From the NCBI GenBank assembly GCA_032250895.1, contig JAVVEZ010000005.1:1-64000 (forward strand): 64,000 bases of DNA, read 5' to 3'. Position 1 is the first letter of the stretch, and every line of letters starts with the position of its first letter. Positions 1 to 8,240 of this stretch are shown piece by piece. The DNA comes from JAVVEZ01 sp032250895. Its GTDB lineage: Bacteria; Pseudomonadota; Gammaproteobacteria; Pseudomonadales; Pseudohongiellaceae. The translations under genes were made by a program, and so were the position numbers. Below the pieces are notes generated by a model that ran no database searches, was not told the DNA's origin, and was given only the letters and a program-made list of their open reading frames with translations.

Positions 1-60
1 ATGCCGATGCCGATGCCGATGCCGATGCCGATGCCGATGCCGATGCCGATGCCGATGCCG
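1..60. repeat. (ATGCCG)10 tandem hexanucleotide repeat
   Basis: Ten perfect copies of ATGCCG fill bases 1-60 and may continue outside the window. In the frame of the downstream coding sequence they encode an (Ala-Asp)n tract. A unit of six bases changes length without shifting frame, so copy number could vary between strains while keeping the protein intact. Confidence 0.95.
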
Positions 61-371
61 GGCAGAGCCCGCAGCAACTGGATCAGACCAAGGTGAACGA
101 ACTGGTCTCCGCCATCAGCGGCCTGCGTGTCCTGCGGGTAGCCGATACCGAGCCCGTGGGTGAACCACTGACCCTGGAGGTCAGCAACGCCAGTCAAAGC
201 TGGCAATATCAGTTCTTCATGGACGCCGACAAGTATTTTGTCCGCCGCAGCGACCTCGACACGACGTTCACCCTCAGCAAGTTCGACTACGAGCGGGCCA
301 GCAGGCTGTTGAAAAACAGCCTGCTGGCCCAGGTCATGGATGACCCGGCCGCAAATCAAGCACGCAAGTGA
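1..371 (+). CDS. C-terminal part of a DUF4340-like protein (5' end outside window)
   Basis: The reading frame is already open at the left edge (codons start at base 3) and stops at 369-371, so the N terminus is missing. The first 19 or so visible codons are a perfect hexanucleotide repeat translating as alternating Ala-Asp, followed by a short linker and about 95 residues with predicted beta-strands and a final helix (YERASRLLKNSLLAQVMDD). The pattern of strand-rich segments ending in an F/L-x-L-S motif followed by a helix resembles the C-terminal lobe of DUF4340 proteins, envelope-associated proteins often linked to ABC-type gliding/transport genes. That assignment is by eye and tentative. 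An internal GTG at 93 could start a shorter 92-codon product, but the frame continues upstream without a stop, so truncation by the window edge is the simpler reading. Confidence 0.5.
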   Translation, partial: ADADADADADADADADADAGQSPQQLDQTKVNELVSAISGLRVLRVADTEPVGEPLTLEVSNASQSWQYQFFMDADKYFVRRSDLDTTFTLSKFDYERASRLLKNSLLAQVMDDPAANQARK

Positions 372-535
372 TTGATTTGTCGTGTCCGGTTTGCGGACAT
401 GTGCCGCAAACCGGCGTCAGTGAAGATGCCAAAGCCTACACGGTGAGCGTCACCATTCCTGAGGGGCAGGATATCGAATTCAATACCGAAGGGAGTGGCC
501 CGCCGTCATGGTTTGCCTCCTGGCTTGCGCCGTGA
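368..535 (+). CDS. Possible 55-aa small protein with a CPVCG motif
   Basis: A GTG at 368-370 overlaps the stop of the preceding gene (GTGA arrangement) and opens 55 codons ending at TGA 533-535. The product has a single Cys-x-x-Cys near the N terminus (LSCPVCGHV) and an acidic, serine/glycine-rich middle. One CxxC pair could be half of a zinc knuckle or redox-active. I do not recognise a family. Coupling to the preceding stop supports translation, but it could also be a C-terminal extension reached by a frameshift in the upstream gene. Confidence 0.35.
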   Translation: MIDLSCPVCGHVPQTGVSEDAKAYTVSVTIPEGQDIEFNTEGSGPPSWFASWLAP

Positions 536-550
536 AAGAATAGGCCCTCC

Positions 551-589
551 CGTCATTCCCGCGCAGGCGGGAATCCAGCCGGGGTGACG
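551..589. repeat. Dispersed palindromic repeat, copy 1
   Basis: An ATTCCCGC / GCGGGAAT inverted repeat around GCAG, bounded by CGTC and CCAG, then GGGGTGACG. The first 28 bases are identical to the copy at 15337-15364. It lies between the small CPVCG frame and argE and can fold into a strong hairpin. The core fits the Neisseria dRS3 pattern (ATTCCC-N8-GGGAAT). Confidence 0.85.
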
Positions 590-629
590 GCAGAGATTCC
601 TCCAACCGCTATTCCCACGGACACGATCC

Positions 630-1769
630 ATGAGCACTGACTTTCTACGTCTCTTCCGGCGCCTGATCAGCATCCCCTCGGTCAGTTCGGCCCACCCGGA
701 TATCGACCAGAGCAATCTGATGGTCATCGAGCTGCTGGCCGAAACCTTCTCGGCGCTGGGCTTTGCCTGTGACATCATTCCGGTGCCGGGCTTGCACCCC
801 AAGGCCAACCTGATCGCCACACTGGGCAGCGGACCGGGTGGTCTGGTGCTGTCGGGGCATACGGATACCGTGCCCTTCGATGAAAGCCTCTGGCAGACCA
901 ACCCCCTGCAGGCGACAGAAAAGGATGGCCGGCTCTATGGGCTTGGCAGCACCGACATGAAGGGTTTTTTTGCCGTGGTGCAGGAAGCCGTGCGTGACTT
1001 TGTCGCTATGCCCCTGCAACAGCCGCTGATCATCCTGGCCACGGCCGATGAAGAAAGCTCGATGCAGGGCGCCTTCGTGCTCGCCGAGCTGGGCCGGCCC
1101 CGGGCCCGCTATGCCGTGATCGGCGAACCCACCGGCCTGAAGCCGGTGATCGGTCACAAGGGCATCATGATGGAAACCATCCGCATCCAGGGCCGCAGCG
1201 GTCATTCGTCGAACCCGGCACTGGGTCACAATGCCCTCGAAGCCATGCATGAGGTGCTGGGAGAACTGCTGGCCTTCCGCCAGCAGTTGCAGGCTGCCTA
1301 TCGCAATCCCCATTTTGCGATCGAGGTGCCCACGCTGAATCTGGGCGTCATTCACGGTGGCGACAATCCCAACCGCATCTGTGGCCACTGTGCATTGGAA
1401 TTCGACCTGCGTCTGTTGCCCGGCATGGCCAACGATCTGGTCCGGGAAGATATCCGGGCACTGCTCCATCCCATTGCCGAACGCCATCAGGTCGCCATTG
1501 AACTGAGCCCTCTGTTCCCCGGCATCCCGCCTTTTGCGAATCCGCACAGCGAACTGGCGGCCATTGCCAGCAAGCTGACGGGTCATGCGCCGGAAGTGGT
1601 GGCCTTTGGCACCGAAGGGCCCTTTCTGCAGCAACTGGGCATGGATACCATCATTCTGGGCCCGGGGAGCATCGACCTGGCCCACCAGCCCAACGAATAC
1701 CTGGCCCTGAACCAGGTGCAGCCCTGCATCGACATTCTGCAAAACCTGATCCGCCGTTTTTGTCTTTGA
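630..1769 (+). CDS. argE: Acetylornithine deacetylase
   Basis: Cytoplasmic M20-family zinc hydrolase that releases acetate from N-acetylornithine to give ornithine, in the linear arginine pathway. The 379-aa length is normal for ArgE. Metal and catalytic residues are visible: SGHTDTVPF (His77, Asp79), the bridging Asp in STDMKGFFA (Asp109), the catalytic Glu pair in ADEESS (Glu141-142), and a late His in DLAHQPNEYL. The dimerisation lid lies between about residues 180 and 290 (IGHKGIMMETIRIQGRSGHSS). The next gene is argA, the first enzyme of the same pathway, 169 bases downstream on the same strand, as in pseudomonads. DapE and other M20 peptidases are alternatives, but the fit and the context favour ArgE. 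Confidence 0.95.
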   Translation: MSTDFLRLFRRLISIPSVSSAHPDIDQSNLMVIELLAETFSALGFACDIIPVPGLHPKANLIATLGSGPGGLVLSGHTDTVPFDESLWQTNPLQATEKDGRLYGLGSTDMKGFFAVVQEAVRDFVAMPLQQPLIILATADEESSMQGAFVLAELGRPRARYAVIGEPTGLKPVIGHKGIMMETIRIQGRSGHSSNPALGHNALEAMHEVLGELLAFRQQLQAAYRNPHFAIEVPTLNLGVIHGGDNPNRICGHCALEFDLRLLPGMANDLVREDIRALLHPIAERHQVAIELSPLFPGIPPFANPHSELAAIASKLTGHAPEVVAFGTEGPFLQQLGMDTIILGPGSIDLAHQPNEYLALNQVQPCIDILQNLIRRFCL

Positions 1770-1938
1770 TTCATTGGGGGGAGGACAGGATCATTCCGGA
1801 CGGCAGTGCGCCCGCGCGGGACGGGAAGAGGCGCAGCGATGGTAACCACTGAGGTGTCGTTAAAAGGAAATTGGGTTCTGAACCCGATTTCCAGTAAAAT
1901 GACGGTTTTCTCATTGCCTGCAACGCCGGACTAGCCCC

Positions 1939-3264
1939 ATGTCGGTCGATACCCAACAGTATGTCAACTGGTTCCGTCACTCCTCGCCCTATATCAATGC
2001 ATACCGGGGCCGGGTGTTCGTCATCATGTTGCCCGGCGAGGCCATTGGCCATGACAACTTCTACAACATTGCCCATGACATCACCCTGCTCAACAGCCTC
2101 GGGGTAAAACTGGTGCTGGTCCATGGCGCACGCCCCCAGATCGATGCGGCGCTGGCCGCGGCGGGTCTGGAGCTCAGGTTTCATCAGGGCTTCCGAATCA
2201 CCGACACCCAGAGCATGGAATACGTCAAGGAGATCACCGGCAGGCTGCGCATCGAGATAGAGGCGGTTTTCTCCATGGGCCTGATCAACTCACCCATGCA
2301 CGGTGCCGACATCACCATCAGTGGTGGCAATTTCATTGTTGCCCAGCCCCATGGTGTGCATGCCGGCGTGGACCTGTCCCGCAGCGGCACGGTGCGCAAG
2401 GTAAATCATGAGGCCATCCAGAAACAGCTGGCCAACGGCAACGTGGTGCTGATTTCCAGCCTGGGCTACTCTCCCACCGGCGAAATTTTCAACCTCGCGG
2501 TTGAAGAGCTTGCCGCGGCCACCGCCATCGCGCTGAATGCCGACAAGCTGCTGATCTTTGGCAGGGAAAGCGGTATTCTGGACCAGGACGGAGAGCCCAT
2601 CAGCAAGCTGAGTGCCGATGAGGCCCAGGCCCTGATCAACGAAAAACTGTCCCACCCCGGCAACAGCGACGACTTGCAGTTGAAGAATCTGCTGCTCAGC
2701 GTGCAGGCCTGCCGGGCCACGGTAAAGCGTTCCCAGGTCATTTCCTATGTGGAAGACGGGGCGCTGCTGACCGAACTGTTCACCCGGGATGGTGGCGGCA
2801 CCCTGATCACCCGGGAAACCTACGAACAACTGCGTCCGGCCAGCATCGACGATGTCGGCGGCATTCTGGAACTGATCGAACCACTGGAGGAAGCCGGCAT
2901 TCTGGTGCACCGCTCCCGCGAACTGCTGGAAACGGAAATCTCCCGCTTCACGGTGATTCAGCGCGAGGGGACCATCATTGCCTGCGGCGCGCTTTACCCG
3001 CTCGATGACAACACCGGCGAACTCGCCTGCGTCGCCACCCATGCGGATTACCGTGACAACGGCCGTGGCCAGACAATTCTTGAACGTATAGAGCAAAATG
3101 CAAGAAAAATGGGCATCGTCAAATTGTATGTGCTGACCACGAAAACACCTCACTGGTTCATCGAACGCGGCTTCAAGCCCTGCGCCGTGGAGGCTTTGCC
3201 GGAACGCAAGAAACAACTGTACAACTATCAACGCAATTCCAGGGTATTCGAAAAACAGCTTTAG
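1939..3264 (+). CDS. argA: N-acetylglutamate synthase
   Basis: Catalyses acetyl-CoA + glutamate to N-acetylglutamate, the first committed step of arginine synthesis, in the cytoplasm. It is a fusion of an amino-acid-kinase-like domain (about residues 20-290, with the nucleotide-type loop VLVHGARPQID) and a C-terminal GNAT acetyltransferase domain (about 295-441, ending in the WFIERGFKPC segment typical of ArgA). The kinase-like domain normally binds arginine for feedback inhibition. Length 441 aa is standard for the gammaproteobacterial enzyme. It follows argE and precedes ilvD by 9 bases, suggesting co-transcription with ilvD. Confidence 0.96.
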   Translation: MSVDTQQYVNWFRHSSPYINAYRGRVFVIMLPGEAIGHDNFYNIAHDITLLNSLGVKLVLVHGARPQIDAALAAAGLELRFHQGFRITDTQSMEYVKEITGRLRIEIEAVFSMGLINSPMHGADITISGGNFIVAQPHGVHAGVDLSRSGTVRKVNHEAIQKQLANGNVVLISSLGYSPTGEIFNLAVEELAAATAIALNADKLLIFGRESGILDQDGEPISKLSADEAQALINEKLSHPGNSDDLQLKNLLLSVQACRATVKRSQVISYVEDGALLTELFTRDGGGTLITRETYEQLRPASIDDVGGILELIEPLEEAGILVHRSRELLETEISRFTVIQREGTIIACGALYPLDDNTGELACVATHADYRDNGRGQTILERIEQNARKMGIVKLYVLTTKTPHWFIERGFKPCAVEALPERKKQLYNYQRNSRVFEKQL

Positions 3265-3273
3265 GGGAACACC

Positions 3274-5124
3274 ATGCCAGTCTACCGTTCACATACTTCC
3301 ACCAAGGGCCGCAACATGGCCGGCGCCAGAGCGCTCTGGCGCGCCACCGGCATGAAGAATGACGACTTCGGCAAGCCCATCATTGCCATTGCCAATTCCT
3401 TCACCCAGTTTGTACCGGGGCATGTGCACCTGAAAGACCTCGGGCAGTTGGTCGCGCGTGAAATCGAACGCGCCGGCGGCGTCGCCAAGGAATTCAATAC
3501 CATCGCCGTGGATGACGGCATTGCCATGGGCCACGACGGCATGCTCTACAGCCTGCCATCCCGGGAAATCATCGCCGACTCGGTGGAATACATGGTCAAT
3601 GCCCACTGTGCCGATGCCATCGTCTGCATCTCCAACTGCGACAAGATCACCCCCGGCATGCTGATGGCCAGCCTGCGCCTGAATGTGCCGGTGATCTTTG
3701 TCTCCGGCGGCCCCATGGAAGCCGGCAAAACCCGTCTCGCCGACAAGGTCATCAAGCTGGACCTGATCGATGCCATGGTCGCCGCCGCCGATGACAAGGT
3801 CAGCGACGCGCAGGCGCTGGAATATGAGCGTTCCGCCTGCCCCACCTGTGGCTCCTGCTCCGGCATGTTCACGGCCAATTCCATGAACTGCCTGGTCGAG
3901 GCCCTGGGCCTGGGGCTGCCCGGCAACGGTTCCCTGCTGGCCACCCACTCCGATCGGGAACAGTTGTTCCTGCAGGCCGGGCGTACCATCGTCGACATCA
4001 CCCGGCGCCACTATGAGCAGGATGATCATTCCCTGTTGCCGCGCAGCATCGCCGGCTTCAAGGCCTTTGAAAACGCGATGACCCTGGATATCGCGATGGG
4101 CGGCTCCACCAATACCATCCTGCACCTGCTGGCTGCGGCCCAGGAAGCGGAACTGGATTTCACCTTGAAGGATATCGACCGTCTCTCGCGCCGGGTCCCG
4201 CATCTGTGCAAGGTGGCACCTTCCACAGCGCTGTATCATATGGAGGATGTGCATCGGGCCGGGGGCATCATGGGCATTCTGGGGTCTCTGGACCGCGCCG
4301 GCCTGCTGCACACGGACATCCCCACCGTGCACAGCCCCAGCCTGAAAGCCGCTCTGGAGCAATGGGACATCGCACGCAGTCCAGGCCCGGAAGTGGTCGA
4401 CTTTTATCGGGCCGGACCCGCCGGCATTCCCACCCAGACCGCCTTCAGTCAGTCCACCCGCTGGGACAGCCTGGACGCCGACCGGCAGCAGGGCTGCATC
4501 CGTGACCTGGACTACTCCTATAGCAAGGAAGGTGGCCTGGCCGTGCTCTATGGCAATATTGCGGAAAAGGGCTGCATCGTGAAAACCGCCGGTGTGGATG
4601 CCAGCATCCATACCTTCTCCGGCCCCGCCAGGGTCTTTGAAAGTCAGGACAGCGCGGTCAGAGCCATCCTCGAGGATAGGATCGAGCCCGGCGCTGTCGT
4701 GGTGATCCGCTATGAAGGCCCCAAGGGCGGACCCGGCATGCAGGAAATGCTCTACCCGACCAGCTATCTGAAATCGAAAGGCCTCGGCAAGGTTTGCGCG
4801 CTGCTGACCGACGGCCGCTTCTCCGGCGGCACCTCCGGTCTGTCCATCGGCCACGCGTCACCGGAAGCAGCCCAGGGTGGCAATATTGCGCTGGTCATGG
4901 AAGGCGACACCATCGACATCGACATCCCCGGACGCCGCATTGAACTGGTCATTTCAGATCAAGAGCTGCACGAACGCCGCACTGCCATGGTGGCCAGGGG
5001 CAAAAACGCCTGGCAGCCCACCGAGCAACGTCAGCGCAAGGTATCCACGGCACTGAAAGCCTATGCCGCCCTGACCACCAGCGCCGACCGGGGCGCCGTG
5101 CGTGATGTGGAGCAACTCAGGTAA
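3274..5124 (+). CDS. ilvD: Dihydroxy-acid dehydratase
   Basis: Fe-S dehydratase that converts 2,3-dihydroxy-isovalerate and 2,3-dihydroxy-3-methylvalerate to the 2-keto acids in valine, leucine and isoleucine synthesis. The 616-aa length equals that of enterobacterial IlvD. Cluster cysteines are visible at Cys122 (SNCDKITPGM) and in the CPTCGSCSGMFTANSMNC block (Cys189, 192, 195). The C-terminal active-site segment LTDGRFSGGTSGLSIGH is intact. It starts 9 bases after argA. The downstream 400 bases hold only repeats and no gene. Confidence 0.97.
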   Translation: MPVYRSHTSTKGRNMAGARALWRATGMKNDDFGKPIIAIANSFTQFVPGHVHLKDLGQLVAREIERAGGVAKEFNTIAVDDGIAMGHDGMLYSLPSREIIADSVEYMVNAHCADAIVCISNCDKITPGMLMASLRLNVPVIFVSGGPMEAGKTRLADKVIKLDLIDAMVAAADDKVSDAQALEYERSACPTCGSCSGMFTANSMNCLVEALGLGLPGNGSLLATHSDREQLFLQAGRTIVDITRRHYEQDDHSLLPRSIAGFKAFENAMTLDIAMGGSTNTILHLLAAAQEAELDFTLKDIDRLSRRVPHLCKVAPSTALYHMEDVHRAGGIMGILGSLDRAGLLHTDIPTVHSPSLKAALEQWDIARSPGPEVVDFYRAGPAGIPTQTAFSQSTRWDSLDADRQQGCIRDLDYSYSKEGGLAVLYGNIAEKGCIVKTAGVDASIHTFSGPARVFESQDSAVRAILEDRIEPGAVVVIRYEGPKGGPGMQEMLYPTSYLKSKGLGKVCALLTDGRFSGGTSGLSIGHASPEAAQGGNIALVMEGDTIDIDIPGRRIELVISDQELHERRTAMVARGKNAWQPTEQRQRKVSTALKAYAALTTSADRGAVRDVEQLR

Positions 5125-5165
5125 GCATTCGGCACCCCTGCCGTTCGACACCCCTGCGTCCCACT

Positions 5166-5193
5166 GTCACCCCTGCCTGCGCAGGGGTCCAGA
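5166..5193. repeat. Dispersed palindromic repeat, copy 2
   Basis: Variant copy with arms ACCCCTGC / GCAGGGGT around a CTGC core, ending in CCAGA. It sits in the gap downstream of ilvD and could act as a hairpin end for that transcript. There is no T-run, so it is not a classic terminator. Confidence 0.75.
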
Positions 5194-5238
5194 GCAGAGA
5201 AATCTGAATCGTACCCACTGGGCAGGACAGCACCGTGG

Positions 5239-5440
5239 TGGCTCCGCTCGCTCGCTGCGCTCCTCGCCGGCCCACCCCGCCACTGTCGGCAGGATCCGTA
5301 TCAGACCCGACAGAAAAAAGGCTCTTGGCCACAAGTAGCTGAGGTTCAGCAGCGCAAGACTGATATCACCAATGCCTGCCGGGACACGCCCAGGGGAGTC
5401 CGGCGAGGAGCGGTAGCGAGCGAGCGGAGCTCCCCTGGGG
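5239..5440. repeat. Long inverted-repeat pair in the gap after ilvD
   Basis: A segment at 5239-5270 (GCTCCGCTCGCTCGCTGCG followed by CTCCTCGCCGG) recurs in inverted orientation at 5400-5432. The second arm itself lies inside a smaller hairpin with arms CCCAGGGGAG (5389-5398) and CTCCCCTGGG (5430-5439). The 5125-5522 interval is otherwise without a convincing gene. The arrangement could be a degenerate mobile unit or a structured transcript end between the convergent genes ilvD and the hydrolase. Confidence 0.8.
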
Positions 5441-5522
5441 GTGGCCTTACGCTGTATCACGAGCCCGCATCCCCAGTTGGCATCAAAAACGCTTCTCCTG
5501 GAAGTGGTCTACGCAGGAGGCT

Positions 5523-6815
5523 TTACAGGGCCTCTGTTGCGATTCTGGCGATGAAGTCATCGATGTCAGCCAGCAGGTCCGTATAGAAGGGATTGAACGC
5601 AATTCTCTCCAGCACACCTTGCTGGAGATTTTCGGCTGTGATCTCGCCATAAAAGTCCCGCTGTCCGGCCTGGCAAGGCCTGAGGTTTTCCGGCTCGCGC
5701 GTAGCATAATGCCCGCAACTTTTATACACACCATTGCGACCGTAATAGGGATCAGTCGGAGCTACCATCAGACCGAGATGAGAGAGGCTGAGAACCCCCT
5801 GTTCTGGAGCCTTGCTGATATAAACCTTGACATTGGGACCCGCTGCAAGCGGATGCTGACTGTACAACAGCATGGTGCTGGCCGGATCGGGCTGCTGCGC
5901 CATGAAGTCGACAATGGCGGCGGTGGACACGGTATTGTCCTCCATACTGGCTGCGGTGAATACCGGGATGTTCAAGGGCTTTGCGGCCAGTGCCTGTGCA
6001 AGCCTCTGCGTCAACGCATAGGTTTCGGCGGCAGCGCCGAAGGTGAAGGATTCGTAGCGATAGATGGCATTGTCAGGCTCCACCGCCAGCCAGGCCGCCG
6101 CCGGGAACAGACGGCCCAGCGGCACGATGAACTTCGCGTAGCGGGCCGTGGCGCTGATCCCCAACGCCGGTGCAAACAGGATCAGCGCGTCCACAGCCGG
6201 ATTGGTCGCCGCCTCCAGCACCGAGAGCGCGCCACCCACCGAATGCCCGCCCAGATAAATATTTTCAACCCTGTGTGCCATTACCGTGGCGGCAAAATGT
6301 TCCGCCGCGGCCCATTCCCGCCAGTTGGTCGTCAGGAAATCGCCTGGCCGCGAGCCGTGTTCCGGCAACAGCAGGCCCACTACCAGAAAACAGCGCGCCT
6401 GAAAGTAGGCGCCGATATTGCGCATGCTGTAGGCCGAATCGAAGAGACCGTGGGTGAGGACGATGCCTCTGGGATATTTGCCATCTGCGCCGAGCGGACA
6501 AGACTGATCAGGCAGCAGCATGAAGGGAGACAGTTTGTCGATCACGTCCTCCGCCGTGGCATCCAGCCGGGCGGAACGCAGGCGCTTCTGTGTCCAGCTG
6601 ATATAGTCAGAGAAGACACTCAGGCTGGTGTCGGCTGTCAGAGCCGCGGCGGTGGCCGCTGCAAAATCAAACTTTTCCACCGGCTGGAAGGGACGATGGC
6701 GCTCGCCCAGGGTCTTGCCCTGCGAGAGCACGAGTCCCACAGCCAGCACCAGCACCATGAACAACAGAACCAGCGCGGCAGCAAGGCCGATGACGAATTT
6801 TTTGGTTTTGCTCAT
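5523..6815 (-). CDS. Membrane-anchored alpha/beta-hydrolase (lysophospholipase-like)
   Basis: 430-aa protein with one N-terminal transmembrane segment (about residues 8-31) and a long extracytoplasmic alpha/beta-hydrolase domain. The oxyanion/entry motif LTHGLFDS (about 120) and the nucleophile elbow GGHSVGGA (Ser192) are canonical. A conserved DPYYGRNG region and a C-terminal segment with H-Y-A-T-R follow. The family includes carboxylesterases and lysophospholipases, and the substrate cannot be read from the sequence. It converges on ilvD with a 400-base repeat-filled gap between them, and its start is 33 bases upstream of a degenerate repeat that separates it from folA. Confidence 0.8.
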   Translation of the reverse strand: MSKTKKFVIGLAAALVLLFMVLVLAVGLVLSQGKTLGERHRPFQPVEKFDFAAATAAALTADTSLSVFSDYISWTQKRLRSARLDATAEDVIDKLSPFMLLPDQSCPLGADGKYPRGIVLTHGLFDSAYSMRNIGAYFQARCFLVVGLLLPEHGSRPGDFLTTNWREWAAAEHFAATVMAHRVENIYLGGHSVGGALSVLEAATNPAVDALILFAPALGISATARYAKFIVPLGRLFPAAAWLAVEPDNAIYRYESFTFGAAAETYALTQRLAQALAAKPLNIPVFTAASMEDNTVSTAAIVDFMAQQPDPASTMLLYSQHPLAAGPNVKVYISKAPEQGVLSLSHLGLMVAPTDPYYGRNGVYKSCGHYATREPENLRPCQAGQRDFYGEITAENLQQGVLERIAFNPFYTDLLADIDDFIARIATEAL

Positions 6816-6860
6816 GTCTGTCGCCCTCTGTGTACCTCATCCCCTTCCGGCGTCTTCGTC

Positions 6861-6888
6861 ACCCCGTCATCCCTGCGCAGGAGGGGGG
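6861..6888. repeat. Dispersed palindromic repeat, degenerate copy
   Basis: CGTCATCCCTGCGCAGGAGGG is a decayed member of the family (right arm altered), filling most of the 76-base gap between the hydrolase start and the folA stop. Confidence 0.6.
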
Positions 6889-6891
6889 AGG

Positions 6892-7395
6892 CTAGCGTTC
6901 CAGCACCAGAAAACTGTAGGCGTGGGGATTGGCATCCGTCGCGTCGAAGTCCTCGCGCGCCACTTCACGCCAGTTGTTTCTGTCAAAATCGGGAAAACAG
7001 GCATCCCCCACCACATGGGCATGGACCTCGGTGAGGTAGATTCTATCGGCCTGAGGCAAAGCCTGCCGGTAAATCTCTGCACCGCCGATCACCATGGCTT
7101 CCTGCTCGCCATCAGTGCCGGGAAGTGTCTCGCACAGCGCCTGCGCCGTCGCCAGATCGTGCACCACCTGCACCCCCGGCGCCCGGAATGCCGGATTGCG
7201 GCTGACCACGATATTGGTCCTGCCGGGCAGGGGCCTGCCGATGGATTCAAAGGTAACCCGCCCCATGATCACGGGCTTGCCCAGGGTCACGCGCTTGAAG
7301 TATTTGAGGTCCTCGGGCAGATGCCAGGGCAGCCCATTGTTGCGCCCTATCACCCGGTTTGCCGCCATTGCCACCACCAGCGAAAGCCGCATCAT
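6892..7395 (-). CDS. folA: Dihydrofolate reductase
   Basis: NADPH-dependent reduction of dihydrofolate to tetrahydrofolate, needed after each thymidylate synthase turnover. Diagnostic features: MRLSLVVAMAANRVIG start, NGLPWHLPEDLKYFK (catalytic acidic residue region), MGRVTFESIGRPLPGR for NADPH binding, and MVIGGAEIYRQAL. The frame is open 11 codons further upstream, but the ATG at 7393-7395 overlaps the thyA stop (ATGA) and matches family N termini, so I place the start there (167 aa). Translational coupling to thyA fits the shared thymidylate cycle. Confidence 0.95.
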   Translation of the reverse strand: MMRLSLVVAMAANRVIGRNNGLPWHLPEDLKYFKRVTLGKPVIMGRVTFESIGRPLPGRTNIVVSRNPAFRAPGVQVVHDLATAQALCETLPGTDGEQEAMVIGGAEIYRQALPQADRIYLTEVHAHVVGDACFPDFDRNNWREVAREDFDATDANPHAYSFLVLER

Positions 7396-8186
7396 ACCGC
7401 CACCGGGGCCTTGATATGAGGATGGCACTGATAGCCCGTGATTTCAAAATCCTCGAAGGCGTAGTCAAACAATGACGCCGGCCTGCGCTTTATGTTCAGG
7501 GTCGGCAGGGGATAGGGTTGCCGCGCCAGCTGCTCTGCCACCTGCTCCAGATGGTTGGTGTACAGATGCACGTCGCCGCCGGTCCAGATGAAATCACCAG
7601 GCTGAAGATCACACTGCTGGGCCATCATGTGGGTCAGCAGTGCATAGGACGCAATATTGAAGGGGACGCCCAGAAAGGTATCGGCGGAGCGCTGATAGAG
7701 CTGGCAGGACAGTTTGCCATTGGCCACATGGAACTGAAACAGGGCATGGCAGGGGGGCAGCGCCATCTCATCCACACAGGCCGGATTCCAGGCCACCACC
7801 AGATGCCGTCGGGAATCCGGATGGTGTTTGAGCGCATGCAGGACCTGGCTGATCTGATCGATGGCCACGCCATTGCGCCCCGGCCAGGAACGCCACTGAA
7901 AGCCATACACCGGCCCCAGCTCACCCTTCTCATCGGCCCAGTCATCCCAGATGCTGACGCCATGCTCCTGGAGATATTTGATATTGGTGTCACCCTTGAG
8001 AAACCACAGCAGCTCGTAAATGATCGAGCGCAGGTGCAGTTTCTTGGTGGTGAGCAGGGGAAAGCCGGCGCCGAGATCGAAGCGCATCTGATGCCCGAAC
8101 ACAGACAGCGTGCCGGTACCGGTGCGGTCGCTCTTGCGATCGCCCTCATCGAGAATCCGCTGCATCAGGTCCAGATATTGTTTCAT
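7392..8186 (-). CDS. thyA: Thymidylate synthase
   Basis: Methylates dUMP to dTMP using methylene-tetrahydrofolate. The 264-aa length and the sequence match the short ThyA class of E. coli, with catalytic Cys146 in LPPCHALFQF, the folate/dUMP-binding RRHLVVAWNP arginines, and the QRSADTFLGVPFNIASYA block. The C terminus ends HIKAPVAV, with the terminal hydrophobic residue typical for the family. It overlaps folA by 4 bases and follows lgt. The order rppH-ptsP-lgt-thyA is the same as in E. coli. Confidence 0.97.
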   Translation of the reverse strand: MKQYLDLMQRILDEGDRKSDRTGTGTLSVFGHQMRFDLGAGFPLLTTKKLHLRSIIYELLWFLKGDTNIKYLQEHGVSIWDDWADEKGELGPVYGFQWRSWPGRNGVAIDQISQVLHALKHHPDSRRHLVVAWNPACVDEMALPPCHALFQFHVANGKLSCQLYQRSADTFLGVPFNIASYALLTHMMAQQCDLQPGDFIWTGGDVHLYTNHLEQVAEQLARQPYPLPTLNIKRRPASLFDYAFEDFEITGYQCHPHIKAPVAV

Positions 8187-8200
8187 GCTGTTTTCTCACC

Positions 8201-8230
8201 GGTGGATCCCCGCCTGCGCGGGGATGACGA
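8201..8230. repeat. Dispersed palindromic repeat between lgt and thyA
   Basis: Inverted orientation copy: GGATCCCCGCCTGCGCGGGG followed by ATGACG. It occupies the 54-base lgt-thyA gap and would form a GC-rich hairpin inside the operon transcript. Confidence 0.8.
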
Positions 8231-8240
8231 ACCAGGCTGC

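Noticed and set aside
645..1742. Long frame antisense to argE
   Set aside because: It is a mirror of a GC-rich real gene, with amino-acid composition rich in His, Gln and Gly and no domain. The same applies to long antisense frames at 2290-3231, 3289-4854, 12310-13248, 13309-14736, 20262-22121, 50109-51551, 51712-53148, 54359-55732 and 58343-59887.
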